A stretch of DNA of 64,000 bases from Notamacropus eugenii. Taxonomy: Eukaryota > Chordata > Mammalia > Diprotodontia > Macropodidae. Numbering within the stretch: position 1 is the first letter of the stretch; every line of letters starts with the position of its first letter. The notes below the pieces were generated by a model. The model ran no database searches. It saw only the letters and a list, made by a program, of their open reading frames with translations, and was not told the DNA's origin. Of this stretch, positions 1 through 11,004 are shown in pieces. The stretch is from contig NC_092875.1 of the NCBI RefSeq assembly GCF_028372415.1, positions 51,708,771 to 51,772,770 of the forward strand, read 5' to 3'. The position numbers were made by a program, and so were the translations under genes.

Positions 1-69
1 TATGATTATCTACACTTTGTCCTACACAGATCATTTGTACATAGGTTTTTTTTTTAATTGCTGTTCAGT

Positions 70-190
70 CATTTCATTATATCCCTCATGTGAGTTTCTT
101 GAAAGCAGAGACTTTTATTTTTTGCTTTTTGTCCCTAGCACTTGGTACAGTGCCTAGAATTTAGTAGGTGCTTAATAATTGCTTGTGGAC
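70..190 (+). repeat. L2 LINE tail
   Basis: It has the typical L2 3' end: gained and lost bases around a 'cagtgcctagaa...agtaggtgcttaataa' core. It is short and diverged. Confidence 0.7.
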
Positions 191-194
191 TTTT

Positions 195-420
195 ATTCTT
201 ATGAATTTAAATTAGTTCCGTATTTGTGTATATACATATATCTTGAACGTGAGTTCTTTCTAATATGAAATGTTTTGCATGACTGCATGTATATAATCTA
301 TATCAAATTGTTTTTCTTCTGGGGTGGAGGGGAAGAGAGAGGGAGAGAATTTGGAACTCAAATTTTTTTAAAATGAATGTTACAAATTTTTCTTTACTTG
401 TAACTGAGAAAAATACCATT
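195..420 (+). repeat. L1 3' UTR fragment
   Basis: The string from 'gttttgcatgactgcatgtata' through the G-rich 'ggggtggagggg' stretch to 'ttggaactcaaa' is the marsupial L1 3' tail, seen again near 8700 and 12740. Confidence 0.7.
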
Positions 421-775
421 GCTAGGTCTGTTTCCAGAGATGACTAGGAAAAAAAGGAAAAGAACCTACATATTCTAAAATATTTATCGCGGCTCTCTTT
501 GTAGTGGCAAAGTACGGGGAATTTCATGGATGCCCATCCATTGAGGAATTGGGGAACAAGTTATGATGTATGATCTCGACTGAATACTACTGTGAAGTCA
601 TGAACTCATTGATTTTAGAAAAACATGGACGGACTTGCAGGAAATAATAAAGAAAGAAATAAGCAGAACGAAGAGAACATTGTATACAGAAACAGCAATG
701 TTATTTTAAGGACAACTTTGAGCGACTAAGTCATTTTGACTATTACAAATATCCAAATTAACTAACAAGGACCAG

Positions 776-887
776 GGCAACTAGGTGGTGCTCTGGTCCT
801 GGAGTCAGGAGGACCTGAGTTCAAATCTAGCCTCAGACACTTGATACTAGCTGTGTGACCCTGGGCAAATCACCTAACCCCAACTGC
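776..887 (+). repeat. Marsupial tRNA-derived SINE (WSINE1/SINE1 type)
   Basis: It carries the core 'tcaggaggacctgagttcaa' and 'agctgtgtgaccctgggcaa', with the 'ggcaactaggtgg' start typical of marsupial SINEs. It ends in a CA repeat. Confidence 0.8.
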
Positions 888-940
888 TACACACACACAC
901 ATACACACACACACACACACACGCACACACACACACACAA
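888..940. repeat. (CA)n microsatellite
   Basis: A slightly interrupted CA tract forms the tail of the adjacent SINE. Confidence 0.9.
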
Positions 941-1224
941 AACTACAAAGAACCTATGAAGGAAGACTCTATCTGTATCTAGAGAAAGTATTACTAAAAG
1001 TATGCATAGAATGTACAGGATGATTTTACATACACATATACATGTTTGTATCTAATGGTAGGTACGGGGAGGGAGAAAAAAAAGAAAGTTAGCCAAGAAT
1101 GTTTTTATATATTTAAAAGGAATCACAAGTTGTACATAATAGATTTGCAATTTCATGTACAATCATATTTTTAAAAATTCTGTTATATATGGAAATGCTT
1201 GTTTTATTTCATAAATTAAAAATA

Positions 1225-1700
1225 AATGTTTTTTAAATGAGTCCATTATCAGAGTGTTGCAAAAATTTTCCCAGTTACCTGCTTCCCTTTCTAATTTCAA
1301 CTGCACTGACTTTGTGCAAAAACTGTCAAATTGTATATTATAATAATCATCCCTTTCAATTTCTGTGATCCTTTCTATCCTTTTTTGATCATAAACTCTT
1401 GCCCTATCCATAGATCTGAAGGGTTTTTTTCTCTCTTTCTTCTCTAATGTGTTTATAATGTCACTCTTTATGTCTAAATAATGGACCCATTTGGTGCTTA
1501 TCTCAGTATACAGAAAGGTATGCGAGGTAGAGCTACTTTCTGCTAGACTGCTTTCCGTTTTCCCAGCATTTTTTGTCAGATGATGAGTTCTCATTCCAAT
1601 AGTTGAGAGCTTTGTGTTTATCAAACACTAGGCCACGATGTTTGTTTGCTTCTCTATATCATGGAGCCAAACTTTTTAACCTCTCTATTTCTTAACCATC
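1225..1700 (-). repeat. L1 ORF2 3' fragment, reverse
   Basis: The minus strand keeps an open frame with L1 ORF2 C-terminal features (TKWVHYLDIK, REAGNWENF). It is a 5'-truncated fragment. Confidence 0.75.
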
Positions 1701-2039
1701 ACCAAATCATAACAGTGTCAGTTTTAAAATTTCTGAACTGGAAAATTGCAGCTCCTAGTGAGTTCCGAATGTCCAACTTCCCTTCCTTGGTTTTTTATAC
1801 CTAGCATTTCCCAGTGGGCCCACTCCCAACCATTTTGGTCTCACAAGTAAAGGGTGTGGAGCAGTTTTCATTCTGGTTCACCAGAGTCACCTCTTGCAGT
1901 CTGGCTGAACCGCTACTAACCACTGCTTGTTATCTTCATAGTCTTTTCATCCCACTTCTAGCTGTCAAATAGATGACGCCTCATGGGTCAATCACCCGAT
2001 GGCTGGAGATCAGGAGTTGGCTCCATTCTTCTCCCCAGA
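1701..2039. other. Unassigned intergenic DNA
   Basis: I see no gene and no repeat I can name with confidence. Confidence 0.5.
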
Positions 2040-2525
2040 TCTATGGTGTGCCTTTTTACAGATGTTTCTTCATGTCTGGAATGCACTCCCTCTTTACCTT
2101 TATCTCAGGAAACCCCTGGTTTCCTTTAAGACACAGATCATTCTTCCAGGAGATGTTTTTTAATGACCAGTGTATCTCCCATTTGAAATTAATTTGGATT
2201 GATGTATGTTTATGTATATACATATATGTGTGTATTTATGTGAATATATGTATATGAAATACTATTTACATATACATAATATACTATTTCAAATGCCACC
2301 TCCTACAAGAAACCCTCTTGATCCCCTCCCCAGTTGCTGGTCTCTTTCCAAACTTCAAATTATTTTGTATTTACTTTGTCATGTAAACGTTATTTCCTTT
2401 TAAGAGAACATAAATTCACTGAGAGGAGAGACTGTTTTATTTTTGTTTTGTATCCCAGGGCTTAGAGCAGTGTCTTAAATATAGTTTATGATTAATAAAG
2501 GTTGGCTGAATTTGTTGAATTTGTT
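2040..2525 (+). repeat. L2 LINE 3' end
   Basis: It contains 'tggaatgcactccctcttta', 'gccacctcctacaagaaacc' and 'attaataaaggttggctgaa', which follow the L2 3' consensus as remembered. A (TA/TG)-rich stretch lies near 2210-2280. Confidence 0.75.
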
Positions 2526-2759
2526 AGTCTAGTCTTGACAGTAAAAGTGGGAGATGGACTGGAAAGATAGAACCTTGAATTTCAACCTGAGGAGTTTGGA
2601 TTCTATTTGGTAGACAGCAGGAAATAACTGAAAATGGGCTTTGGAAAGAGAACTCTGGCAGCCCTCAAAGGAAAAACTGAAGGAGCATAGGTGGGGAGAC
2701 CCATCATCTCCAACAGATCAGGAGACAGGGAATGGAGCCTGCATTAGACTGGTTGTTGT
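2526..2759 (-). repeat. Probable L2 fragment, reverse
   Basis: Weak resemblance to reverse L2 ('gaggagtttggattctattt'). Confidence 0.35.
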
Positions 2760-3260
2760 GGGAGTGTAAATGAGAAACAGAAAATTGATACTCTACTTTA
2801 TTTTGTATTATTTTAATGAGGTTTAGTCAATTTATTAGGTGTTAATAATCCATCCACTATGTATTGGTTGGACCTCTCATTATGGGAGCTTCAGCTCTGT
2901 CAACTCAAATCTGTGAATTTCCTGACCATGGGGGAAGGTGAGTCAATCTGGTCACAGGGTGTTTCCAGAGGATGTTTAGAGAAGACATATGGAATTCTCT
3001 TCTCTGAGTCAAGCCAAGCACAGCCCCTTCTCTATCACTGTCAGACCAATCACAGTCTTAGTTTAACTTGCATCACTATACTGCAATCCTTTGGTACTGC
3101 TACCCTTTCAACTGTATAAAAGAGTGACTCTGATGCATTCTTGGTTCCTGAGGAGTCTTGGATCCCTTTTATTGGAAATCACTAGCCTTGCTAATAAATG
3201 GATTATGCTCTAAACTTTGTGCCTCAGTTTCTCTTTATCACAGATTTTTATTGTGACACA
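2760..3260 (+). mobile_element. Solo LTR of an endogenous retrovirus-like element (fossil)
   Basis: It is laid out like an LTR: a CCAAT-type box near 3047, a TATA-type box near 3115, a poly(A) signal near 3191 and an end near 3258. No internal retroviral region is seen alongside, so it looks like a solo LTR. The family was not determined and the left edge is approximate. It looks old. Confidence 0.55.
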
Positions 3261-3454
3261 AAGGAGGGTAGATTCCAAAGATATTGTAGAGGTAGAATCA
3301 ATGGAAACTCCCTAAACTATCTAGAAATAGAACAAGATGCTTCAGAAGGTCCCAAACCTGTAGGTCTTCATGTGGAGGCTGGGTGATCATGGATAAAGGA
3401 TACTATAGAGAGGAATTCTGCATGGGAGGGGGAAGGAAGGAACAAGCATGATGA

Positions 3455-3665
3455 AGTGCCTAATATTTTACAGATATTCTCTCATTTGATCTTTATAATA
3501 ACCTGTGAAGAGGTGCCATTGTAATCCCCATTTTATAGCTGAAGAAACTAAGGGAGACAGAGATTAAGTGACCTGTCCAGGGTCTTGTAAGTATCTGAGG
3601 TGAGATTTTAACTCAGGTCTTTCTGACTCTAGATTCAGTGCTCTATCCACTCTGCCATCTGGGTG
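3455..3665 (-). repeat. MIR SINE, reverse
   Basis: It has the reverse MIR core ('ccccattttatagctgaaga', 'aagtgacctgtccagggtc', 'ctctatccactctgcca'). Confidence 0.85.
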
Positions 3666-3689
3666 TTTGATGAAATGATTCTAGCATCC

Positions 3690-4200
3690 TGTCCAGCCTA
3701 ACGCCGTGGGCTGCCAGGTCCTCTTACCTATCTCAGGTCTTTGGTGGTCAGCTGGATAAACATATGAGAGAAGAGACCTCCAGAGTCAAACAGAGGTGTG
3801 GGCCTTATTCCAGATACAAGCTACATGTCAGCATACAGGGCAAGTGCTCCCTGTGGGAGCCCACCAGGGGAGCCCCCTTCTCCCTCCCGAGGAACAAGGA
3901 AGAACCCAACCCCTTCTCAGGCTTTCCTGTCCACATTTAAGCTCTCCCCCTGCTAGTTCACTCGTGCACCGTGCATGCTCTCAGCCCCTTAGCTAATTAA
4001 CAAAAGGTGTGCTCAGACCACGGACCAATCTCAAGGGTGGGATGCTCTCCCCAGCAAGTTCCCACTGAGAAGAGGTGGAAAACCAGATAACTTGTGTCTC
4101 ACTCCTCAATTCCCAGCTGTTCTCTGGGGGGGGTCTCGTACCTGACCCGAGACTGTTCACGTGAGAACTGAGCTTACCTTAACAGGGTCCCCTTTTAAGT
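3690..4200 (-). mobile_element. LTR-like fossil, reverse
   Basis: Read on the minus strand it has promoter-like and poly(A)-like segments in LTR order. No coding region lies beside it. The assignment is tentative and the family unknown. Confidence 0.4.
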
Positions 4201-4769
4201 CTGAGCATAAACATGATTCTTGGTTCAAAGAGATAGTAAAAAAAAAAAATGAGTTTTAGAAGCCATCAATGAGGAGCATTTTGGTGTCCAGTGCTTCCTG
4301 AAAGATTAGGGCTGAGGAAAGAAGGACCTTTGAATTAGGTTTCACCTCAAGAAGTAGGGGAGTGGGGTGCTAGTGAATGTTTAACAAAGGATTCTGTGGG
4401 GGAAATGTACATGGGATACAATTTTAACCGTATTAAAATTTCCCCCATCACTTACTTAAATCCAGACTATTAACAAAATAAGAAACAAAGCCCTTATATA
4501 TAGCATTTGGCAATCTCTCAAATTAGATTTGAAGTGTAAATGCTCAAAGTGAAAATTTAACAACTGGCTCCCAGCACTGTTTGAACTAGCTCCAGTACAC
4601 CTGATAGGCAGGGAGCTGGAAATGAATTTTAGACCATCTAATCTGACCAACTCATTTTACAGATAGAGAAACCTACGATTCTTTGCCCTTCAGCACTCTT
4701 GATGTCTGAGAGGTATGGGATAACAAATGGAGTAAAAACCACCCATCAATTAATCAATCAATCAATACT
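4201..4769. other. Unassigned intergenic DNA with a short MIR trace
   Basis: No gene was seen. A short MIR-like 'ctcattttacagatagagaa' lies near 4650. Confidence 0.5.
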
Positions 4770-5177
4770 TATTTTTAAAAGAAAGAATTAATAGGAGCTA
4801 TTTTATCCAATTATGTACCAATGGATCTAACAAGCTAAATGGAATGAATAAATATTTACAAAAATACAAACTGCCTAGATTAACAAAAAAGGAAACAAAA
4901 TACTTAAACAACCCTATCCTAGAAAAAGAAATTTATTTTTAATTGTCTCTATTTTATTTTATTTTTTCCTTTTTTGTTAGTTTGTTTATTTTTGGTTTTC
5001 AACATTCACTGCCATAAGTTTTAAATTTTCTCCCCCTACCTCCCCAAGATGGCATGCAATCTGATATAGGCTCTACATGTACATTCCTATTGAACACATA
5101 GAAAAAGAAATTTAACAAGCCATCCATGAGCACCCTAAGGAAAAAGATCATCAGGACTATTTAAAAAGCAATGAAGA
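4770..5177 (+). repeat. L1 ORF2 fragment (outermost element)
   Basis: The + strand reads like an L1 reverse-transcriptase region ([20 protein letters not shown]-like, then ILEKEI). A reverse L1 tail interrupts it at 4935-5098. It ends where another L1 5' end begins. Confidence 0.65.
4920..5114 (-). mobile_element. 5'-truncated reverse L1 tail with target-site duplication
   Basis: About 165 bp of reverse L1 3' UTR ('agatggcatgcaatctgata') is flanked by exact 16-bp repeats TAGAAAAAGAAATTTA at 4920-4935 and 5099-5114. Confidence 0.85.
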
Positions 5178-6000
5178 TGGGGACTTCCAGGAACCAAGAT
5201 GGTGGAGTAAGAAGTAAGTATTGCCCCAGGGAAAACCCTGGAACAGCTGAGCCAACAGAAAGATGAGGTGCAGCAGTCTTGTAGCCCAGGAAGCTTTGGG
5301 GGATTAACAGGAAAGGCCCCTCTCACTCTGGCGGAGGAAGAGCAGCGCAGAACAGGAGATGTCCCAGCAAGCCCCACCTCAGTAAACCGGGAGGAGATTC
5401 TGAGCCCCAGCATGGTGGAGCAGGCAAGCACCAACAGCAGGATCCCACCCCACCTCCCCAATCTAGTGCCTTGGCGCAGGCAGGGAACTGGTAGACACCA
5501 GATTAGAAAACCATCATGTGCTTCAGTGGGCAAGCATCCTCCAGCAGCCAACCTCACAGTGTTTTAAAGAAGCCTGGGTGAGCAGGCATCCTCCAGGGGC
5601 CAGACTCTTCACCTCTACCCCAAGAACTTGAGTTGCTGACCCTAGTTCAGCACCAGGTAAGCATTAAGTTCCCTACAGCCTCCAGCTGCCAGCACCTGAG
5701 GCTCCAGCACACAAAGCCAGTGACCAGGTCCCAGGTTCCCAATACAACAAGTTTGGAATAGTGGCCCCAGTGCTCCAGCAGGAGATCTCAACTTTAAAAG
5801 CCAAGAAATTGGCAAATATCATGAGCAAGAAACAGAAATGGACAATGACCATAGATTCTTACTATGGGGACTGGGAAAATAAAGGCACAAATTCAAAAGA
5901 TGACATCATTGTCAATATACCCACATCTGAAACTTCAAAGGGGAATATGAACTGGTCTCAAGACCAAAAAACTTTCTTCAAAGAGCTCAAGAAGGATTTA

Positions 6001-6339
6001 GTTTTTTTAATAAATTAATTTATTTCTTTTTAATTTTCAACATTCTCTTTAATAAGTTTTAAATTTTCTCTGCTCCCTCTCTCCTCCCCATCCCCAAGAT
6101 GGCATGCAATCTGATAAAGGCTCTACATATGCATTCTTATTAAACATATTTTACATTAGTAATGTTGTGTAGAAGAATTAGAATGAATGGGAAGAACCAT
6201 GAGAAAGAAAACACAAAACAAAACAAAACAAAAGAGAGCAACAGTACACTTCAATCTGCATTCACACTCTATATTTCTTTCTCTGGATGTAGATGGCATT
6301 TTTCATCATGAGTCTTTTGGAGTTGTTTCAGGTCTCAAT
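6001..6339 (-). mobile_element. Reverse L1 tail inside L1 ORF1
   Basis: A reverse L1 3' UTR ('ccaagatggcatgcaatctg') splits the ORF1 frame. AAGGATTT occurs at both edges, as expected of a target-site duplication. Confidence 0.7.
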
Positions 6340-6477
6340 AAGGATTTTAAAAGTCAAATAAAAGAGGTAGAAGAAAAACTGGGAAAAGAAATGAGCGATA
6401 TGTGAGAGTCAATATCTTAGATAAGAAAGGACAAAAATTGACTGCAGAAAACAAGTCCTTAAAAATACAATTGGTCA

Positions 6478-8860
6478 GGGCAGAACCAAGATGGAGGTGT
6501 AAAAGCAAGAACTTGCTAGAGCTCTCCCCCCAAACCCAGTCAAATACCTGTAAAAAATGACTCTAAAATTCTGGAACTGCAGAACCCCCAGAATAAGGGA
6601 GTGAAGCAAATCTCCTGCCTAAGAAAGCCTGAAAAGTCTAAAGGAAGCATCTATCACATTGGACTGGGAGCAGAGCACAGGCCAGTGTGGGCCATGCTGG
6701 CACAGACAGGACCTGAGCAGGCTTCCAGGGGACTAAATCACTGGCACCTGTAGCAGTTTCCAGACTTCATGACCTCAAAATACCAAGGACAAATTGGAAG
6801 GTCAGTGGAAAAAACCTGTCGAAACTTTGTGAGAGGGTACAGTGGTCTGGCCCCTGCTCCAGGGTGGTGGAACCCAAGGCAGCCACTACAGCACCATGGA
6901 CAGCAATGGTGGCTGTTTCTGGAGCTCTAGGCCTTCAGATTGTGGAGGGGATTGAGTGACTGACAGTACACCCCTCCACCTCCATTGGAAGCAGAGAACT
7001 ACTTTGACAAAGAGCTCAAAAGTCAAGTAAATGGCTGGGGAAATGAGCAAAAAACAGAAAAAGAATCAGACTATAGAATCTTACTTTGGGGACAAGACCA
7101 AAATATACAAACAGAAGAAGACAATAAAGTCAAAGCTCCTACATCCAAAGCCTCCAAGAAAAATATGAATTGGTCTCAGACCATGGAAGAGCTCAAAAAG
7201 GATTTTGAAAATCAAGTAAGAGCAAAAATTGGGAAGAGAAATGACAGTGATGTAAGAAAATCATGAAAATGGAATTAACTGCTTCCTAAAGAGAACCCCC
7301 AAAATGCTGAAGAAAATAACACCTTAAAAAATAGACTAACCAAAATGGAAAAAGAGATCCAAAAAGCCAATGAGGAGAAGAATGCCTTAAAAAGCAGAAC
7401 TGGCCAGATGGAAAAGGAGGTCCAAAAGCTCACTGAAGAAAATAATTCCTTAAAGATCAGAATGGAGCAGATGCAAGCTAATGACTTTATGAAAAATCCA
7501 GAAATTATAAAATAAAACCAAAGGAATGAAAAAAACAGCAGATGTGAAATATCTCAGTGTAAAAATAACTGACCTAGAAAATAAATCCAGGAGAGACAAT
7601 TTAAAAATTATTGGGCTACCTGAAAGCCATGACAAAAAAAAGAGCCTAGACATCATTGTTCAAGAAATTATGAAGGAAAATTGCCCTGATATCCTAGAAC
7701 CAGAGGGTAAAATAGATATTGAAAAAATCCACCAATCACCTCGTGAAAGAGATTCCAATAGGAAAGTTCCTAGGAATATTGTAGCCAAACTGCAAAGCTC
7801 CCAGGTCAAGGAGAAAATATTGCAAGTAGTCAGAAATAAACAATTCAAGTATTGTGGAAATACAATCAGGATAAAACAAGATTCAGTAGCTTCTACAGTA
7901 AGGGACTGGAGGGCTTGAAATATGATATTCCAGAGGTCAAAGGAGCTAAGATTAAAACCAAAAATCACCTACCCAGCAAAACTGAGTATGTTACTTCAGG
8001 GGGAAAAAATGATCATTCAATGAAATAGAGGACTTTCAAGCATTCTTGATGAAAAGACCAGAGCTGAATAGAAAATCTGACTTTCAAACACAAGAATCAA
8101 GAAAAGCATGAAAAGGTAAACAGGAAAGAGAAATTATATGGGACTTACTAAAGTTGAACTGTTTACATACCTACATGGAAAGATCATATTTGTAACTCTT
8201 GAGACTTTTCTTAGTATTAGGGTAGCTGGAGGGATTATATACATATAGACAGAGGTCACAGGGTGAGTTGAATATGAAGGAATGATATCTAAAAAAATAA
8301 AATTAAAGGATGAGAGAATATATTGGGAGGAGAAAGGGAGAAATATAGTGGGGTAAATTATCTCTCACATAAAAGAGGCAAGAAAAAGCTTTTTCAATGG
8401 AGGGTAAGAGGGGGGAGGTGAGAGAGAAAGAGTGAACCTTACTCTCATCACATTTGGTTTAAGGAGGGAATAACATGCACACTTAATTTAATGTGAAAAT
8501 CTATCTTACACTACAGGAAAGTAGGGGAAAAAGGGATAAGTGTGGGGTTGGGGGATGATAGAAAGGAGGGCAAATGGGAGGAGGGGGTAATTAGAAGTAA
8601 ACATTTTTGAGGAGGTATAGGGTCAAAAGAAAGAATAGAATAAATGGCGGGCAGGATAGGATGGAGGGACATATAGTTAGTCTTTCACAACATGACTGTT
8701 ATGAAAGTGTTTTGCATGACTACACATGTATAACCTACATTGAACTGCTTGCCTTCTGAGTGGGGAGGGGAGGAAGGTAGCGAGAGAAGTTGGAACTCAA
8801 AGTTTTAAAACCAAGTGTTTAAAATTGTTTCTATATGCAACTGGGAAATAACACATACAG
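6478..8860 (+). repeat. HAL1-like (ORF1-only) L1 element
   Basis: It starts 'agaaccaagatggaggtgta', has a non-coding leader, then ORF1 (about 6985-8110) split by stops and shifts. ORF1 holds a coiled coil and an RNA-binding-like half (SRRDNLKIIGLPESHD). The sequence then runs straight into an L1-type 3' UTR with no ORF2 between. This is the layout of the half-L1 (HAL1) family. Confidence 0.7.
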
Positions 8861-8861
8861 G

Positions 8862-9060
8862 TAATGGGGTATAGAAATCTATCTTGCTCTACAAGAAAAT
8901 AGGGGGGATGGGGATAAGAGAAGGAAGGGGCATGATAGACTAGAGGGCAGATTGGGGGAAGGGGTAATCAGAATGCATACTGCCTTGGGGTGGGCAGAGG
9001 GGAGGGATGGGGAGAAAATTAATTTAAAAAAAATAAAATTGGCCAAATCAGGGGAAAAGC
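8862..9060 (+). repeat. Second HAL1/L1 3' UTR fragment
   Basis: It is a diverged copy of the G-rich 3' UTR at about 8500-8610, ending in an A-rich tail near 9045. It may be a separate truncated insertion. Confidence 0.5.
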
Positions 9061-9223
9061 ACACTTAAGAAAACAATTCCTTAAAAAGTGCAATTGGCCA
9101 AATGGAAAGTAAAGCACAAAAACTCTTTAAAGACAAACTCTTTAAAAAGTAAAATGGACCAAATGGAAAAGGAGGCACAAAATCTAATTGAAAAAAAACA
9201 CTTTGTTAAAAATTAAAGTCAGG

Positions 9224-11004
9224 GCCAAGATGGCAGAGTAGAAAGACGCACATACGCTACCTCCGAACCCACTGCCCATAAAATACCTGTAAGGAAAAGA
9301 GCCACCTGCGAATTCTGGAGCAGCGGAGGCCACAGAACGGAGCAGATGAGATTTGTGCTCCAGAGAGCCTGAAAACCTCTCGCAAAAGGTCCCTCATGCC
9401 CCGGACCCAGAGCAGAGCCCAACCTTGCCTAGGCAGCGCAGCGCCAAAAGGAGCAGATCCGAGCAGGCTTCAGGGACAGAATCTCCAGCAGCCGCACGGG
9501 TCCCTCCACCCACAAGTGACAAGGGTTGGTGAGAGGACCCTTTGGTGGGTCGAGAGGGGAGCGGGGTGCCCCTATAACTCAGGCCCCTTCTGGAGGCAGC
9601 AGCAGAGGCGGGAGCAGACCAGGGCTCCCCAAGCAGGCAGGACCCTGGATCCATTGTTGAAGGTCTCTGCATAAACCCCCTGAGGGAATGGAGCCCATGA
9701 GGCAGCCCTGCCCTGACCTGAGCACCTGAACTTAATCTCACACTGAACAGCAGCCCTGCCCCCGCCCAAAGCCCTGAGGCTGGGAAGCAGCATTTGAATC
9801 TCAGACCCCAAGCGCTGGCTGGGCGGATCTGGAGGTGAGGTGGGGGGTGGAGAGGACACTCAGAAGTCAAGTCACTGGCTGGGAAAATGCCTAGAAAAGG
9901 GGAAAAAAAAAAGACTATAGAAGGTTACTTTCTTGGTGAACAGGCATTTCCTCCCTTCCTTTCTGATGAGGAAGAACAATGTTTACCATCAGGGAAAAAA
10001 CGCAGAAGTCAAGGCTTCTGTATCCCAGCCCACCCAATGGGCTCAGGCCATGGAAGAGCTCAAAAAGGATTTCGAAAATCAAGTTAGAGAGGTGGAGGAA
10101 AAACTGGGAAGAGAATTGAGTGACATGCAAGCAAAGCATGAAAAACAAGTAAACACCCTGCTAAAGGAGACCCAAAAAAATGCTGAAGAAAATAACACCT
10201 TGAAAAATAGGCTAACTCAACTGGCAAAAGAGGTTCAAAAAGCCAATGAGGAGAAGAATGCTTTCAAAAGCAGAATTAGCCAAATGGAAAAGGAGATTCA
10301 AAAGCTCACTGAAGAAAATAGTTCTTTCAAAATTAGAATGGAACAGATGGAGGCTAATGACTTTATGAGAAACCAAGAAATCACAAAACAAAACCAAAAG
10401 AATGAAAAAATGGAAGATCATGTGAAATATCTCATTGGAAAAACAACTGACCTGGAGAATAGATCCAGGAGAGACAATTTAAAAATTATGGGACTACCTG
10501 AAAGCCATGATCAAAAAAAGAGCCTAGACATCATCTTTCATGAAATTATCAAGGAAAGCTGCCCTGAGATTCTAGAACCAGAGGGCCAAATAAGTATTCA
10601 AGGAATCCACAGATCACTGCCTGAAAGAGATCCAAAAAGAGAAACTCCTAGGAACATTGTGGCCAAATTCCAGAGTTCCCAGGTCAAGGAGAAAATATTT
10701 CAAGCAGCTAGAAAGAAACAATTCAAGTATTGTGGAAACACAATCAGGATAACACAAGATCTAGCAGCTTCCACATTAAGGGATCGAAGCGCGTGGAATA
10801 GGATATTCCAGAAGTCAAAGGAACTAGGACTAAAACCAAGAATCACCTACCCAGCAAAACTGAGTATAATACTTCAGGGGAAAAATTGGTCTTTCAATGA
10901 AATAGAAGACTTTCAAGCATTCTTGATGAAAAGACCAGAGCTGAAAAGAAAATTTGACTTTCAAACACAAGAATGAAGAGAAGCATGAAAAAATAAATAG
11001 CAAA
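9224..11004 (+). repeat. ORF1-only L1 (HAL1-like) with long open ORF1
   Basis: A GC-rich leader starts 'gccaagatggcagagtagaa'. A frame is open from 9933 to 10976 (347 codons) and an A-rich tail follows directly. Exact 16-bp repeats AAAAATTAAAGTCAGG flank it at 9208-9223 and 11005-11020. The protein has a long heptad coiled coil (EELKKDFENQVREVEEK), an RRM-like part (RSRRDNLKIMGLPESHD) and a C-terminal domain (SKELGLKPRITYPAKLS), as in L1 ORF1p. Another start at 9887 opens a different frame, so the native N-terminus is probably frameshifted. ORF1p is an RNA chaperone that coats L1 RNA. Confidence 0.8.

Larger units (their letters stand above)
428..1160 (+). repeat. L1 ORF2 end and 3' UTR, split by a SINE
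   Basis: It resembles the end of L1 ORF2 and its 3' UTR ('gatgcccatccattgaggaattggg', 'gaacattgtatac'). A SINE and CA tract interrupt it at about 776-940, after which the L1 resumes. Confidence 0.7.

Noticed and set aside
5135-5567. Overlapping frames of 99 and 140 codons
   Set aside because: Both lie in an L1 5' leader and are not host genes.
9394-9870. 158-codon minus-strand frame
   Set aside because: It is antisense to the GC-rich leader of an ORF1-only L1, with no protein match recognised.
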